From: Annona cherimola
Lineage: Eukaryota; Streptophyta; Magnoliopsida; Magnoliales; Annonaceae
Reading direction: 5' to 3'
Length of the DNA: 64,000 nucleotides
NCBI GenBank assembly: GCA_030490835.1
Contig: CM059973.1
Coordinates: forward strand, 82,971,221-83,035,220
Made by a program: the position numbers and the translations under genes. The notes beneath the pieces were generated by a model. It saw only the letters and a list, made by a program, of their open reading frames with translations, was not told the DNA's origin and made no database searches. Shown here piece by piece: positions 1 through 13,800 of the stretch (position 1 is the first letter of the stretch; each line of letters opens with the position of its first letter).

Positions 1-1249
1 TAATGAGAAGGTGGGGGGTTTTATACCGATTGAGACGGGGTCTTGGGACAAGGAAAAAATTATATCAGTAGCAGGGGAGGCTGGTTGGAATAGGATCTAC
101 TTGATTCCAATCCCATCAACACCATAAATGGATACCTGGTTTTGGAAACTGGAGGCAGATGGCAGATTTAATGTGCGATCAGCCTATCGGTTATTAAACT
201 CTAACACTTTTTTGATGCAGGACGGAGCTCAAACAGGTTGAGAAGCCAGGATGAGCAGGACAAAAAATTTTCAAAGACATTTGGAGGGCAAAGATTCCAA
301 CGAAAGTCAAAATTTTTTAGTAGAGATTGTTCAAAAGCGCTCTCCCAACAAGGTGGAACCACCACAATAGAGGCATAACTATTGATTTGCAGTGCCTTTT
401 CTGCAGGGGTGCGAGAGATGACATAAATAATCTCTTTGTGTATTGTAACTAGGTGAAACCGTATAGGGAAAGATTGGTCAACAGAAGACAAATTTGGATC
501 CCTAAGAGAGCTGTTAGCTGCATTTTTTGACGAATGACAGAGAACAAGCATGGCGGCAATTTGGCTTTGTTTATTTTGTTCTGCTGGCACATATGGTTCT
601 TGAGGAATCAACTTACAGATGGAGGGGAGTGGCCAAATTTTGGAAAGGTCATAGATTGGTGTATGGAATACCAAGATTGCTATACACAAGCCCAACAACT
701 TAGTGGTGTCCATTTACTAGATTAAGCTCTCAATCCGAGATAGGTGAAACCGAGGAGTGGTGGCCTCAAGATGAACATGGACAACAAATGGAATCAATGG
801 CTGAACAACACAGGAGTGGGGGTAGTGTTATGGGATTCATCAGGGTGTTTCCTGGTAGCGAAGTGTTGGAATTGGAAAGGTACTATTGATGTGATCTCCA
901 TGGAAGCGCTCACAATGAAATTGGAGATCGAGTGGGGTGCTGAGATGAATTTGCAAACTGTGGAAATGGAAAGTGATTCAACCTCCTTTCTGAATGATGA
1001 TTATGGGGCGCTCTCAACGATAGGCATAATCATCTAGGAGACAAAGGAGCTAGCCCGTGGTATAAGAAATGTTACTTTTGGACATGTTTGCAGAACGGGT
1101 AATGAGGCCGCCCATCTGGTAGCAAAGTTGCTGCAAATGAGGCTAATGGAAGCTTGGTGTGGTGGGGAAACCCACTTAGATTTCTTGTGAATATTTTGTA
1201 CATGGATGGTATCTTTCAGTAATGATATATACTGTGGTTTTCTCAAAAA
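1..1249 (+). mobile_element. Degenerate LINE remnant, reverse-transcriptase zinc-binding and RNase H part
   Basis: This is the 3' end of an L1-like plant retrotransposon. From about 130 the translation gives FWKLEADGRFNVRSAYRLL, and after a frame break 284-450 reads WRAKIPTKVKIF, then two stops, then RLFKSALPTRWN and a CLFC pair. That is the zf-RVT pattern seen downstream of plant LINE reverse transcriptases. 534-725 (FCWHIWFLRNQL) and 786-1200 (GVGVVLWDSSGCFLVAKCW, then ARGIRNVTFGHV and RTGNEAAHLVAKL) match the RNase H-like domain. Stops at about 321, 532 and 1035 and frame changes show it is dead. A short A-run at 1242-1249 may be the old 3' tail. The left end lies outside the window. Confidence 0.8.
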
Positions 1250-2527
1250 AAGATTACTTAGAAATCATGTTATTATATAAGTCAAAAATTTGAAGATATT
1301 CTTATAAAAAGGATTAATTTGTATTATTTAATACAAATTTATAGTTACTGGTAAAAATGTAAATTTATATTTTAAAATTTAATTAAGAAAAAACTTTAAA
1401 TTTTATATATTTATTAATCCGATTTGTAACCTAAACCAAATCGACTTGTTACGTTAAAATTTGAAAAATGGGATTGAATATGAGTTGTGCTAATGTTTTA
1501 CAAACAAAGTTAGGGTCAAGAAGATACCAACCCGAGTTAACTTAACCCAATTTACACTACTAATAGTCAGTTTGAGGATGCCTTAGATCCTTACAATAAA
1601 TAGAGAATAAAAAAAAGGACCAACTAGGAAGAATTATTTTTTTTTATCTCAGTATCTCCTCTATTTTATTCTCCCCATCAGTAGGGGTCGTTGTGTTTCC
1701 TTTTTAGGTCTTTTGGATAGCTTACATTCCAGAAGAGATAATCGTGATTGATAATAAGGATCTGATAGTGTATTTAGGTCTTTATGGGCAGTCTTATCCA
1801 ATAAGCTGTCAAAAAGACGTGCTTAAGACATGACAATTGATCACCTGTGAGTAGCATCAGTGACACATGCATTGACCCCTAAATGGTGGGTCTTGGTATT
1901 GACTGTGCATAGAGGCTATGTCCCCTTGGGTTAGATTGTGATGATGTGTCCCTCTTGGTGAATTAAGGAGCTGTGTCTTCATTGTGAAGCTATCTTCTTT
2001 ACTAGATTATGAGAGCATGTTTCCCTTGTACACCCTTTTGAGTTAGACGAGATATGAAAATTGTAATTGAGTTGAGCTTGTGAACTACAGGTACCATAAA
2101 AAGGACAACACAATTGATTAGGTTCAATAGATGAGGATAATCTATGATGGAAGAGGTATATCAAACTCATATGATTCCAGGCTGGCAAAATCACATCGAC
2201 TGTGAGTAAGGATGTGGAGTAGTAGACTTGTGTCGTAATTGTATTAAGAAAGAAGAAATAACATTGTTACGTTCGCAAGTCCACATGGTGTCTTTCTTGA
2301 AATTCATGATTGTATTGGATATTGATCTCTTGGGCGGCGCCAATTATGATGGACATTGTGTATGTAGATTAAAACAGTATGAGTATTAACCGAAGTGGAA
2401 CAGTGAGCATGTTAACCATGAACTTCATGGTTAACATGTTAACTTTTAAAATACTAACAAAGATAGCATGCTAATCAATAGATATGATTATCACTCGAGG
2501 ACAATTTGTGAATTGTCTTGATCTGCG
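1250..2527. other. Intergenic; MITE relic and a short palindrome
   Basis: No gene was recognised. 1263-1561 resembles the hAT-type MITE found intact at 31611-32470: both have a stretch like aaaggattaattt and an end reading aacccaatttaca. No flanking duplication survives. 2408-2438 is a perfect inverted repeat. 2450-2540 resembles 30545-30620 (shared core agatagcatgctaatcaata), so it is part of a dispersed repeat. Confidence 0.4.
2408..2438. repeat. Perfect 15-bp inverted repeat with 1-bp spacer
   Basis: The left arm CATGTTAACCATGAA and its exact reverse complement TTCATGGTTAACATG are separated by one C. No gene is close enough to assign a terminator or operator role. It most likely belongs to a transposon remnant. 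Confidence 0.85.
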
Positions 2528-2745
2528 TATTGATTTAATTGCGAAAACATTGATATAAGCAAGACAAAATTTCCTTATCTATGAAAGCATTGCCATAAAC
2601 AAGAAGATTTTTTCTTATATACAGAAGTGTCATTATAAATAAGAAATTTTTTTCTTGAACATGTATTCTTCTTGCTAATAAAGATTTTGTTCTTATTAAT
2701 AAAGATTGCGAAAAATCTATTTTTTTGTAGTGTGTGTATGTCATA
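2528..2745 (-). mobile_element. CACTA-like miniature element, terminal part
   Basis: Repeated short blocks of the type aagaagattttttcttat end at the right in ttttttgtagtg, the reverse complement of a CACTACAAAAAA terminus. Related ends occur at 29380-29560, 37040-37150 and 50020-50140. The partner terminus was not found, so the family call is tentative. Confidence 0.4.
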
Positions 2746-2828
2746 AATTCAATAAAAATATTAATCCTAAAAAATAAAATCATCAAGATCACTCAATAAT
2801 CAAACTAGTTGAAGTTCTCCGTTATTAA

Positions 2829-3100
2829 GAGTGTTTTTGGGAAGTGACAAAACTTTTGAATGAAAAGTTTTGACATAAAATTTTTGAAATAGGATAAAAA
2901 TAATATAATATACATGGGTAATAAGAAGGAGCAAAAGAGAATAAAGTTAAAAAAAGATAGATTAATTATATAAATAGACATGTGGAAATGATTTAAAAGT
3001 GGGGTAATTAAATATGAAAATGTGAATAAATAATTAAAAATATGATAATTATGGAGAGTAAAAAATTTTAATTTAAAATATTTTTGTTGTATCCATGCAT
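2829..3100 (-). mobile_element. Harbinger/Tourist-like MITE copy (diverged)
   Basis: It shares ordered blocks (aaaacttttgaatgaaaagt, then gtgaataaataattaaaaat, then tatggagag) with the better preserved elements at 45524-45815 and 46839-47129. Its terminal repeats are eroded. Confidence 0.5.
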
Positions 3101-3593
3101 TTCCAAAATTTCTTTTCTTACAAATAAACAAATCGGTACGGAGGAAATCATTTTGTAAGACGCAAAAGTACACGGTCACATGGGCAAGACGTGCTCATGC
3201 ATGCATATACTTTATATTGAAAAATTAGCCACATAAAGGTAAATTTTGCTGCAGGGTATATATATCATACCATTATTAAGAGGAATTTCAAGTAGATACT
3301 GTTAATTATCTCCACCAAAAGGAAATAAGCGTTGGTGCACGTAAATTCCTTCGGCGCCATAGGAATGGACGTGGGGGTGGTAAAATGGAGGGAGTGGATT
3401 CTGGGCAAGGAAGATGAGCAACGTGGACGTAGTTTGTGCCTTCGTTCGTGAGAAGTCAACCCAAGGGATTTCCCGCCATCCGGCGCAGCGACATTTTAAC
3501 GGCAAAAACGGTGCACGTGAAAGGATCGTGCGCGACGTGGGCTGTTTGCCGTTAGCCGTGCGCTGCGCCAGACCCTCTTGCCACTTTTCGCTT

Positions 3594-4981
3594 TTCTCTT
3601 ATATATTCACGACTTCATGGAGGAATATAAATGGAAGCAAGCACATACACACGATTTACGTATATGCGCCGCTTTACTTCCTCTACGTATATATGCGCTG
3701 CAACGACACTCCATCTCTTGCTTGCTGCCAAAACAGAAGTTTGTGAAGAAAAAACCACAATCCTTCCTCTCTCTTTTCTCTTGAAGGTATTCCATCCCTG
3801 CCCTGTAAGTCTCTCTCTCTCTCTCTCTCTCTCATTCTAGAGGTTGATAAAGCTACCACCTTTCTCTTCTCTTTCTGTCTTCCTTTCTTTTTTGCCTGGG
3901 TACTTTTTCTCTCATTCGGTCCTTTTTGTTTCATCCCTTTGCTTTCCGCCTATACTTTCTTGGGTTTTTGGTTTTTTCTTTTTCTGCATATTCTTCGTAT
4001 GGGGTTAGCTGGTGTTTGTCTTCCCCGTACGTGTGGTTGATAGAGGATTCCTTTTCTCCACTACTTTCCCCGTGGGAGGGAGGGAGAAAGTTGGGGGGGG
4101 GGAGGGTGGTGGTCGCGGTTGCTTTCGTGGAAACAACGGGCAAGGTGGACGTGAGTATCAGGAGTTTTGGCGATTTACATGTCACCCATTTTGCGTTTTT
4201 CGAGAATTATGACGGAAAAAGAGAAGTTCAATCCACTCTGTCAATGCCCAAATTGGAAAATTGGATCTTTTAACTCAACCAGAGGACTCAGCCGATGTTG
4301 TCTGTTTCATTTTTGCTTTTATTAATTAAAAGACATTTTTTTTTATGGGAAAAAGGACATTTTTTTGTGTCTTGGTTTTATTTTTCCCATTTCCCGAATT
4401 TCTCACAACTATATTTGTCGCTGTTACATCGCTTTCCATTCTTACCAATCTCAGCATTTATTTATTTAGGGTTTGAGTTTGTGTGAAAATTAATTTTAAC
4501 TGTCTTTTTATCTCGGAAGATATCTCCTTCTTTGACTTCTCGCGCTCGCTCTCTCTCTCTCTTGTTTTTCTTTTTTGGATTGTAGCTGGATTTTGCTTTC
4601 TCTTGTCCCTGACTCCCTGTCTTCTTCTTCTTTTTTTTTTTTTTTTTTTTCAATTCCGGTTCCCTCATTGTTTTCCTTGCACAGGTAACTAACCGCATTT
4701 CTTTTTCATTTGGGCGCTATCGGTGTTTTGCTTGAAACGGGTAACTGACGCTCTTCTTTTTCAGACATCACCAGTTTTCCTTGTCACGGAAAACTAACCG
4801 CTTTCTTTTCCCCTCTTCTTTTAATGGGATAAGCTGTTTTTCTTTTGAAATTGAGATTGGTTATCGGTTCATTTGTCGGGAAATTTCTCTGCTCTTGGGT
4901 TTTGATATCCAGGTCTCCACAGCACGAAGAGATTATTGGAGGATCAAGGGCTTTGCCTATTGATTCAGATTTTTTCTGAGG
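3594..4981 (+). promoter_or_regulatory. Probable promoter and 5' leader of the RING-CH gene
   Basis: A TATA-like ttatatattc is at 3599-3608. It is followed by a pyrimidine-rich leader with a (CT)n tract at about 3811-3832. A strong donor-like site (CCCT|gtaagtc) is near 3806-3807, and acceptor-like sites are at 4764 (ttctttttcag) and 4912 (gatatccag). Together they suggest a 5'-UTR intron of about 1 kb ahead of the ATG at 4982. This is inference from splice-like motifs. No other gene was seen in 3101-4981. Confidence 0.4.
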
Positions 4982-5399
4982 ATGGGTGATCATTTCGTGC
5001 TGCTGGTCGATCGGTTGCTGACGGAATCTACTTTGGAAGCAGCAATTGAGAGCAGGAAACAGACACAAATAGAGCAGCAGCCTGCAGCTTCAGGGGTAGA
5101 GGCTGAGAACAAGCTTTCTTTGCAAAAGAGGAATTTCGGTGAGGGGCTGCAGGGAACGGCAGAATGTCGGATTTGCCATGATGAGGACGAGAATTCAAAC
5201 ATGGAGACCCCGTGTTCTTGCAGCGGCAGCTTGAAGGTGAGCCACTGATCAGCTATTTAAATGTGGCTTTCGTTTTTGATCGCATTGCAGCTGTTCGATC
5301 TTTTATTTTTTTATTTTTTTATTTTTTAATCGGAGGCAGCTTTCGATCTTAGTATGCTTGTTGTCTCTGTTTTTGGTGTTTGCCTTCAGCCCTATCAAT

Positions 5400-5433
<34 letters not shown>

Positions 5434-8306
5434 CTTGGATCCGTGGTGATGAGGATGGGTATGGTCATTCATTCACTTACTAAGAACTGAGGCCTTAATG
5501 ATTATTGATCACCCAAATAAGATTCGTAGAGCTACGAACCGGATTGTTGGGAAGGATGTGGTGTTTGGTTTTCAATTTCTTTGGGATTTTTTGGCTGCTT
5601 GTGTGATCGCTGGAAGAAAATGTTCACTTTTTCAGCCCATTTTAGAGTTCCAATTCGGGAATAACGACTGCGAGATCTTATAAATGAAATATAATATGAG
5701 TCATAGAAGAGGTCATAGATGTTTATAGACGTCTCAAAACTTATCCTATTCTTTTTTTTTTTTTTTTTTTGATGTTAAAACTATCCTGTCAGTTTCATTC
5801 AGTCGGCAGAATGGAAGGAGTAAGTATCCAAAATGGAGAGTGGAAATTAGAAAACATTCTGTATAAGAATTAAGCAGAGTGGAATTTTATGAATTTTGCA
5901 TTTGGCTCATTTGGCTGTTTCTGTTTAACTGTAATGAAGTTGACTTCACAGTGCCAATTTTACTGTCATCTTCTCTTCTTACAATAAAGGCTTAGAGCCA
6001 AGTTTTCTGAAAAAAGGTTTCCGCTTGGACATGGGGAACCAGCACTTATAATTCTGGCGTTGATGCAAGAGGCCACCAAGCCACTCTCTAGAGCACTATG
6101 GTTTACTTTCGGTTCATGTATCTTGTCGTAACATCATCATCAAGTTACTGGATTAACAAAAAAAAAAAAACTGAATTAGAATCAGTGTGTATAATAGTCT
6201 ATTACATTGGTATTATGGCAGCTACATGATAACTGATAATGTAATAGTTACCATATACAAGTGACCTTCAGTCCCAAGCTGAGATAATGAAGAAGCGCAT
6301 CTTTGTTTATTGTCAAATATTGCCACAACTTGATCATAAATCCCAAAAGTATGTCTATATATATATATTTTTTATCATGACATGACTGTGACTGGGTATG
6401 AACTTCTGCGTGTCACAGTATGCTCACAGGAAATGTGTCCAAAGGTGGTGTAATGAGAAGGGCAATACCGTTTGCGAGATTTGTCACCAGGTAAAATGGC
6501 TACGACATGTCTTCCCATCAGCAAAAGTTTTTGCAACATCGTTGCCATTGGGGATATCAAAACCCCATTGTCAACAATTTTCTGCAGTGAACCAAAACTG
6601 AAATCCGCTTCCAGCATCTTGGCTACTTTGTCTGCGCTTGCATAAGCATTTGTCCCTTGTATCAAAATGAATTTTACGGTACTCAGCTAGCAGATATACA
6701 TAGCATCTCCAGATTTTTGGATTGAACGAGTAGTGTTGAAGGTCTAGGGGTCCCAAGCATCCATTGAAAGGTCGCCCTTCAAATATTTATGAATGACATA
6801 TGATGATCTCTAGGCATGCAAGTCTTTGCTTTTATTCTTTGTTCAGAGAATGGTTTCTGTTTCTTTTATTCTTATGGAATCATCCGCAAACGTAACTCTT
6901 TATTATCCAGAACTGACATATGGACGGGACCTTAGGATGCTACGCTATCTTTTAGCTGATGGGCATATAACCATCTGCTTCTCTGATTATGTCAGCCTTA
7001 GCAGTATTTTCATATTATTGAAATGTTATTTTCACATTATTAAACCTCGTTAGTTTTCATATTATTGAACTGTTTTTTTTATCGGATATTATTGACCTGT
7101 TATTTTCACATTATTAAAACTCTGTTTGATTCCAGCAATACAAGCCAGGCTATACAGCACCACCACAGTTATTTCATTATGGGAGTATTCCTATGAATTT
7201 CAGGTACCATTCTGCTTTATCCTGTGCATTGGAAAATAGGCTTAGCATGTGTAATGGGTGGGTCGAAGCCTCAAACGTAGATCAATGCGGTTGATGCGGA
7301 TGTTCAGAACAGCAAAGCATTCAACACCTAGGACTGCGCATACAATATTATTTTTCATTTATGAAGGAGCAGAATCATATCTTCCGTGAACTTGGGAGTT
7401 TGTTTTATCATTCTTACTGTTGACAAAATGCTATGACATTGTATTCTCATTGTGTCCATCAGAGGAAACTGGGAGATATCCACGCGCAACTTGCCCGATC
7501 CTCGATTAATGGCAATGGTTGCCACCGATCGAGATTTCTTGCCCTCTGACTACGATTTCTATGTATCTCCTAGCGCAAGAAGCATAGTATGTTGCCGTGC
7601 AATTGCGATCACCGTGAGCGCTCTCTCTCTCTCTCCCTCTCTCTCATCCTTATTGGTTGTTGGCCTAGTCATGATGATTGAGGATGACATGGCAACTCTT
7701 TCCTACTGATTTTATCTCTTTCCTCTGGTGTGCTTGCATTCAGTTCATGGTACTGTTGGTATTCCGCCATGCACTTCCATTCATCGGCAGTGGAGATGAG
7801 GATTATTCATTCACAATATTCATCGTAAGACCCCTTGAGAAAATTTATTAAATATCCATTTAATTAATCGCATACTCTTCATGTGGAGTTCTCCAAATCC
7901 TTGGGACTTCTGCGGTATGGACAGCCCACCCAACTAATGCACCGTGCAAATGTACTCTATGATCAACTCTCCTTTTTCTGTCTAATACAGATTTTGGTGT
8001 TTAGAACTTTTGCGATCCTTCTTGCTATTTATATAATGGCGAGGGGTATTTATGCTGTTCAACGGCGACGGCAAGAGGTACCATGACTACGCTATGATGT
8101 TTGCATTTTCTTGAGGAATTGGATAATGAGCAATGGCAGCCTACACTTTGAACCTCTCCTGTTTTTTGTGTGTTTCTGTTTTTGTTTCCGAAAACCTCCT
8201 CTCCTGTTTTTGGTTGCAGGCACACCATGAATTGCCATATACAACATCTGACGATGAGCAGAATGAGCCATGGCAGCCTCAGCAACATCTCATCCGTGTT
8301 CACTAA
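4982..8306 (+). CDS. RING-CH (MARCH-like) membrane E3 ubiquitin ligase, DUF3675 family
   Basis: Seven exons assemble without a stop: 4982-5236, 6419-6490, 7136-7203, 7463-7613, 7744-7824, 7991-8077 and 8220-8306. All introns are GT-AG. The product is 266 residues, usual for this plant family. The C4HC3 RING-CH finger spans about residues 62-109: CRICHDE, then [13 protein letters not shown] and CEIC, with the conserved W before the last Cys pair. After it come the PP.L/RGNW region of DUF3675 and two hydrophobic segments in exons 4-6 (around [13 protein letters not shown] and [20 protein letters not shown]). By family, it transfers ubiquitin from an E2 to membrane targets through the zinc finger while anchored in an endomembrane; the substrate is unknown. 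No disabling change was seen. The start is the first ATG in frame with the finger and resembles the usual [19 protein letters not shown] N-terminus. Confidence 0.9.
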
Positions 8307-9216
8307 CTGATGCAATCTGCAAAGTAAAAGAATAGCTCGCATGTGGATATAGCTCTTACAACTCTTCTCCAAATGGGAAGGAAAAACGTCAGGGCTCTTC
8401 GGAATCATTTGGATTGCTATTGTTAATTGGTGGTCATCAGGACTCATCATTTCAAAACTATGGTTCAATTCGCACGCTGTATATAAATGTAGTGCGGAGA
8501 AAATTCGCAAATCCTGCATAAGCCCATAAAGTTCTAAAAAACAAAGATGATGAAATTATGTTGTATCCTGGGCCTCTAAGATGACGACCTTCGTTGCTTC
8601 AAAGTAACAATGACATCATTCAATCCAAAAAAAAAAAGAAAAGAAAAAAAAAGTGGCAATAACATCCATTTGCAATCATACATAATATAGAGAAGATAAT
8701 CATACTTAAAACCCACCCTCGGGTCAAATAGTATCAGGTCAGGTTTCAGGCAACCCGATGCAATTTGCACCCCCAGTAACGACGACAAGTGCATGATATA
8801 AAATGGGGGGTTAGCCAGTAAGGTATTTTGCAGCGACTAAACGCAGAAGAAAGTATATTGAAATGCACGTAGCCTTCTTTTGTCAAGATGAGCAACAATC
8901 CGTGGTTTAAAACTGCCAACTTCGCAATCACGCGCCAGCTCAACCAACAGAGCTCTCCTGCATCTCTCAACCTCCCTGCATGTGGACACTCAATAATGCA
9001 TCTGCTATCGTCGTTCAACCCATTCATAAAACTGATTTGAGATAGCTGCCCGTGCAGAGGAAATAATGCAATACAGCAGTAAGCAACAATGACAAAGAAT
9101 ATCAATATGACACAATAGAATTTTTTTTCAGCAAAAGAGAAGGCAAAAATATCTCAATATATAGGGTATAATAACTATTATGCCCTAGCACTAGGCTTAG
9201 AATTTACAGTTACAGC
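8307..9216. other. 3' flank of RING-CH gene; no further gene
   Basis: The first few hundred bases are presumably the 3' UTR. I see no clear polyadenylation signal. Open frames on the minus strand here resemble no protein I recognise. Confidence 0.5.
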
Positions 9217-9944
9217 TAGGGGTGGGAATCGGGGCGGGTCGGGACGGGTCAGGGTTTGCCCAACCCTAACCCTACTTTTTAAAAATCTTGTTTGACCCTT
9301 ATTTTATACTGGGTCGGGACAAGGTCGGTTTGACCCTTACTTTTTTCTACCAGGTCTAGGAACAAAATTCGGGTCGGTTCGGACCGGTTTCGGGATAGCG
9401 GGTCGGGTCAAAAATACGAATCAAATAAGATAATTTTTAAAATTTATATATCTATCAAACATAAGTATACATCTATACTAAATTTAAATATTCTATGTTT
9501 CAATATTTCACTAATTATTAAAAAACACATAATTAAGAAAACAAAACATTTGAAAATATAGTATACATTTATTAAAATAGGTTAATATACAATTACACAT
9601 GAGGGTTATATTGTACAATTTTTTTATTGATTCTTATATTGCATTTTGAATAAATTGATTCTTCTATTGTTGATAGAGTTGATTATAAAAAAGTGAGAAA
9701 TTTGAAAGAAAATAATAATAATATTTCAATATAGTCTTATAATTTTTAATAAATTTATATATGCGGGGCGGGTCGGACTCTTCGGGTCGGGACATGGTTG
9801 ACCCACCCCAACCCTATTTTTGAATCCGGGTCAAAATTTCTGACCCATTCCTATACCGGGTCAAAAATATATTGGTTTTACCCGGCCAAAAACGGGTCGG
9901 GTCAATACGGGTCACGGGTCGACCCGCCCCAATTCCCACCCCTA
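9217..9944. mobile_element. hAT-superfamily MITE, 728 bp, with intact 8-bp target duplication
   Basis: The ends are near-perfect inverted repeats, TAGGGGTGGGAATCGGGGCG on the left and TAGGGGTGGGAATTGGGGCG read inward from the right. Both are flanked by the identical 8-bp direct repeat GTTACAGC (9209-9216 and 9945-9952). Subterminal regions are full of GGGTCGGG-type motifs in both orientations and the middle is AT-rich. There is no transposase, so it is non-autonomous. The 8-bp duplication and the TAGGGGTG start fit hAT. It lies between the two convergent genes. Confidence 0.9.
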
Positions 9945-9952
9945 GTTACAGC

Positions 9953-10870
9953 AGCTTCAGACCTCGACTTAAACCTGCTGCCTTTAGATTTATGTAGAAC
10001 ACAAAAGGTAGCATTAGGTGTTTAGGTGTTCCTGACACCAATCACGGCCAATAGAAACATATATAAACCCAGACTGACACGGTCGACCACTTAAGATCTG
10101 ATCAGAAACACATGCAACCTGATATATTAATATTCCTTATGACTGTTGGATCAGAGGCAAACATTGACTTCACCGTTGCATCATTTGGTTAGGTAAATTG
10201 TGCACAATTATGATGAAATGGAATCAATGACTCATTCACTATTGCAACCAATGTACAAATTGACCGCAAATTGAAGCCATAAAATTTGTTTTGTTTTTCT
10301 ACACTTCAATATCAGAGGATGTAAAAGGTATATAAAAAGTGAAAAGCTCAGGCACATCGAAACAAGCGTTTCACAGGCCAATGTTGTTGAAGAGAGAAAC
10401 AGGCGCAGCAGGAAAAGGCCCCAAGTACAAGCTGTGCACCTTAGTTGATTGCATCGCTTGGTTTAACCTTTGGGAAATCTCCATTCCTGCTCCTCCTCGG
10501 CCTGCAATGTCGGAAGAACAAATTAATTTAGAAAAATCATAAAAGTGAGCATGTACTTGTCATCGATGGCAAATAGAAGGGCTGTGGTCATCAACATATT
10601 GCTTTTGCTGATGCACATGATTCCATGGATTAGGATATTCAGGAATCCACAAATCAGAAAGGCCCATCTAATCTGTTTTGTTCCTTTCCAGGTTGTTTGT
10701 GGACTTCAATGGGAACCATACATCAGATGAGCCCTGTATATCCTTCAACCATGGGCCCGATGTAAACAGTCCTACAGACCAACAAACTGTATATTTGCTG
10801 GTCTACAGGACATGCCTCACTAAATGAGTCCTTGTAAAAGGCCTACAAGTGATGATTACCCTCCTACTAA
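9953..10870. other. 3' flank / probable 3' UTR of the QSOX gene
   Basis: No independent gene was recognised. The part next to 10870 should be the QSOX 3' UTR. The rest separates two convergent transcription units. Confidence 0.45.
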
Positions 10871-13800
10871 TCATATGTTCTTTAAGGAGTGTAGTTGGTG
10901 TAAGTACTTCCGACTCTTCTGCCGTGATCTCCATAAGCAAGCACCCACTCCAAATGCACAGCAGGCAAGAGCAATGCCTATTGCAGCTCCAAAAGGAACA
11001 GTTGAAGAGAGCCCAGTCGTTGAAATAGCCACACTATCAAACTCTGTAGAATCAGTTCCAGTATCTGCATACTCCTTAACTGATGATACAAGCATTTTCC
11101 CGTAGTAACCAACCAAGAACTTAAAGACTTCCTCTTTGTTCCAATCAACTCGAATTGTGCCATTGACTTTCACAGGTTGAGAAAGATAACAGGATGGGCA
11201 GAGCTGCTTTGGTGGCCATATCATTTTTGGGTATTTGGGATCGCCTGTTTGCAGTGCAGCTTCTTCTTTCATTAGCCTCTCATTGACTTTGTTATGGGCA
11301 TTCCACAACCACATGGCAAAATCTCGCATTGTATCTAATGGTGTAGAAACACTATTCAAGCAGTTCACAACAAAAGCATCAGATGAGTACACTTGCAAAA
11401 TGGAGGCTTCTGCACAGTGATTAAGCCTTTTACCTTGAACACATCTCATAAAAATGCCTGCGACATTCCTCACAGATGAAGAAGTTACGAATGAAATCGC
11501 ATGTTGCTGTAAATGCATAATGACTTTCCCCATCCTCTACTCTCACAGACAGTGAATGTAATAGAAGCCACAAACCACAACTGCAAGAAGGAAAAATGAA
11601 GAGAAGTGTCTCAAAGCCAAACCTAAAATAGGCCCTGTCACATCAATGCATTATAAAGAAGCCCATCTGATGCTGTCTTTTTAACATCTCCAATGAACAG
11701 ACAAGCAATCAAGCACAGAACCTCCTATTGACAAAAATGGATAGAAAGTAAAGACATACAATAAAAATTTAACCACCTAAATGACGATGTAAAAGGAAGA
11801 AAGGCCAAATTGCTATTATTTTCCTCTTATTTTTTTCTCTTTGTATGATCAGGAAGGATATTGTAAGGTTTTCCCAATTGCTACGAACTTTTGTCAGGGC
11901 ACAACAGGATATACCTAGAAACAAAATATGCATGCATGCACATATTGATGCATAAAACATCATAAGACAATTCATGCAGTCAACCCCATGTCTCACCAAA
12001 GGACCATCTCCCCATGTTCACCCACAACTGCTAATTGGTCAAACTACGAGCAATAAAGCACAAATTCATAACCTTGATGAGCATATCTCATATTCTTCTG
12101 GTGCAGAGATCTGGGTACACTGCACAGCAACTACACTCCTCATAATAAATATTGTGATAATAACATGCACAACAAAATGTTCTGTCCATTTCAGTAAAAA
12201 CGTACCATCTAGAATATGTCACCAGAAATAAAAAATAGAAAGTATAGACAATACCTAAATCCTCGGGTTTCATTCTTGCTTCCACGGCAAAATATCTGCA
12301 ATGCCATGCAACTAAAAGCAATGACTCATGACTTTCATTCAGGAATAGATAGTGGCGCTAACCACGACTAAAATTGAGAGAAGGGACAAATTAAAAAAAA
12401 AAAAAAAAAAAGGAATTTCAAGTCTTCCATCCTTCATAGACAAATGAGGATTGGAAGATATGCCATGGATCAAAGGCATCACAGATCTGTCAATCTAACA
12501 CATTTATGGAAGTTCTATTTAAAAATAAATCTCAGAATTTTAAGACCAAATGTCTTATGGCTTTATGATTGACATTTGAAAGAATGCTTATCATGCTTTC
12601 AGAACTTTGCTTTGACTAATGTTTATTCAGCCATCTGACCGTTTGTAATATGGTTGTGTGTAATAGTCCAGTTTTACTGTACAGCGTACACTAAGCAAGA
12701 ATGCATGCAGTCAAACCACCAAACAAACAGCTTGGAAATTACATCTATGATATATCCAGCTAGGTGGCCATGATCCACTACCCACATAGCCACGTAGAAG
12801 TAGGCACTTTAGCTGCCTGTACATGCATCTCGATCTAGCAACACTTGAAAAGCTTTATGGTAATTTTCTACACAATTAAGATAAAGGTTCATTTTTTTTA
12901 ATATGAAAAAAAGATGAAGGTTCCTGTTTAAAGATCCCAATTCCCAGCCACTTTCTATATATCCAACTAAACATTTACGTCATCTGTGTATTATGCTTTT
13001 AATTAGAATATGCAAACATAGAAATCAACATATAGTTCAAACAGGTATACGATATTAAAAATAAAAAAAGACATGAAAATAAAAAACGCAAACAAGGAAA
13101 AGTTAACTACAATCCCACTCGCAGGAAGAACGATAAAGATGTTTGACTAGAAAGGATGATTATGCAAAGGTAGTAGAAGCATCTTCCTATAGAGATTTAG
13201 CCGAAACAGAATAAAGACATTTGGTTGCTCAGTGGATACAGTTATGACGTAATAACATTGTGGCCACAGAAACCAATTGTGCAATTACAACTCTTCCAGC
13301 CTGCCTAGAGTTGGTAGTTCAATCATCAAGACATTACTATAAGAAACATTCATCCATCAAATTCTAAAAGTGTATAAACATATAAATGCACATTTAGATC
13401 GCACCTTGGAATGGACAGATAATTAATGACAGATACACATTTAGGATACACATCTTGAAATGGACAGACCATTAATGACAAAATTTCCTGCGCACAGGGA
13501 TACATATATTCATAATGTAACATACGCGAACCAGTCGATATAACGAAAGTGAGTTTGAAAGCATAGTAAATGAATAAAATATAGCAAAACAATTGATGCC
13601 AATTGATGTCTCCCATTTTTCTTTAATTTTTTTTCTTTATGCTAGATTATGTCGCTTTGCATCATTGAACTACCAACCATCATATTGAATACTTCAGGGA
13701 ATTTCAGGACGTCATCTATAGGCAAACATGCAACAACTTGGTCCATATCACCAGGGCTCCAAATCAAGAATATGCTTGAGGGTGCTACAATAACATATAA

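Noticed and set aside
3414..3934. Several overlapping open frames on both strands before the RING-CH gene
   Set aside because: They are low-complexity, CT-rich leader and promoter sequence; none resembles a protein.
8025..8519. 164-codon minus-strand open frame over the last RING-CH exons
   Set aside because: It is antisense to well-supported coding exons and shows no domain.
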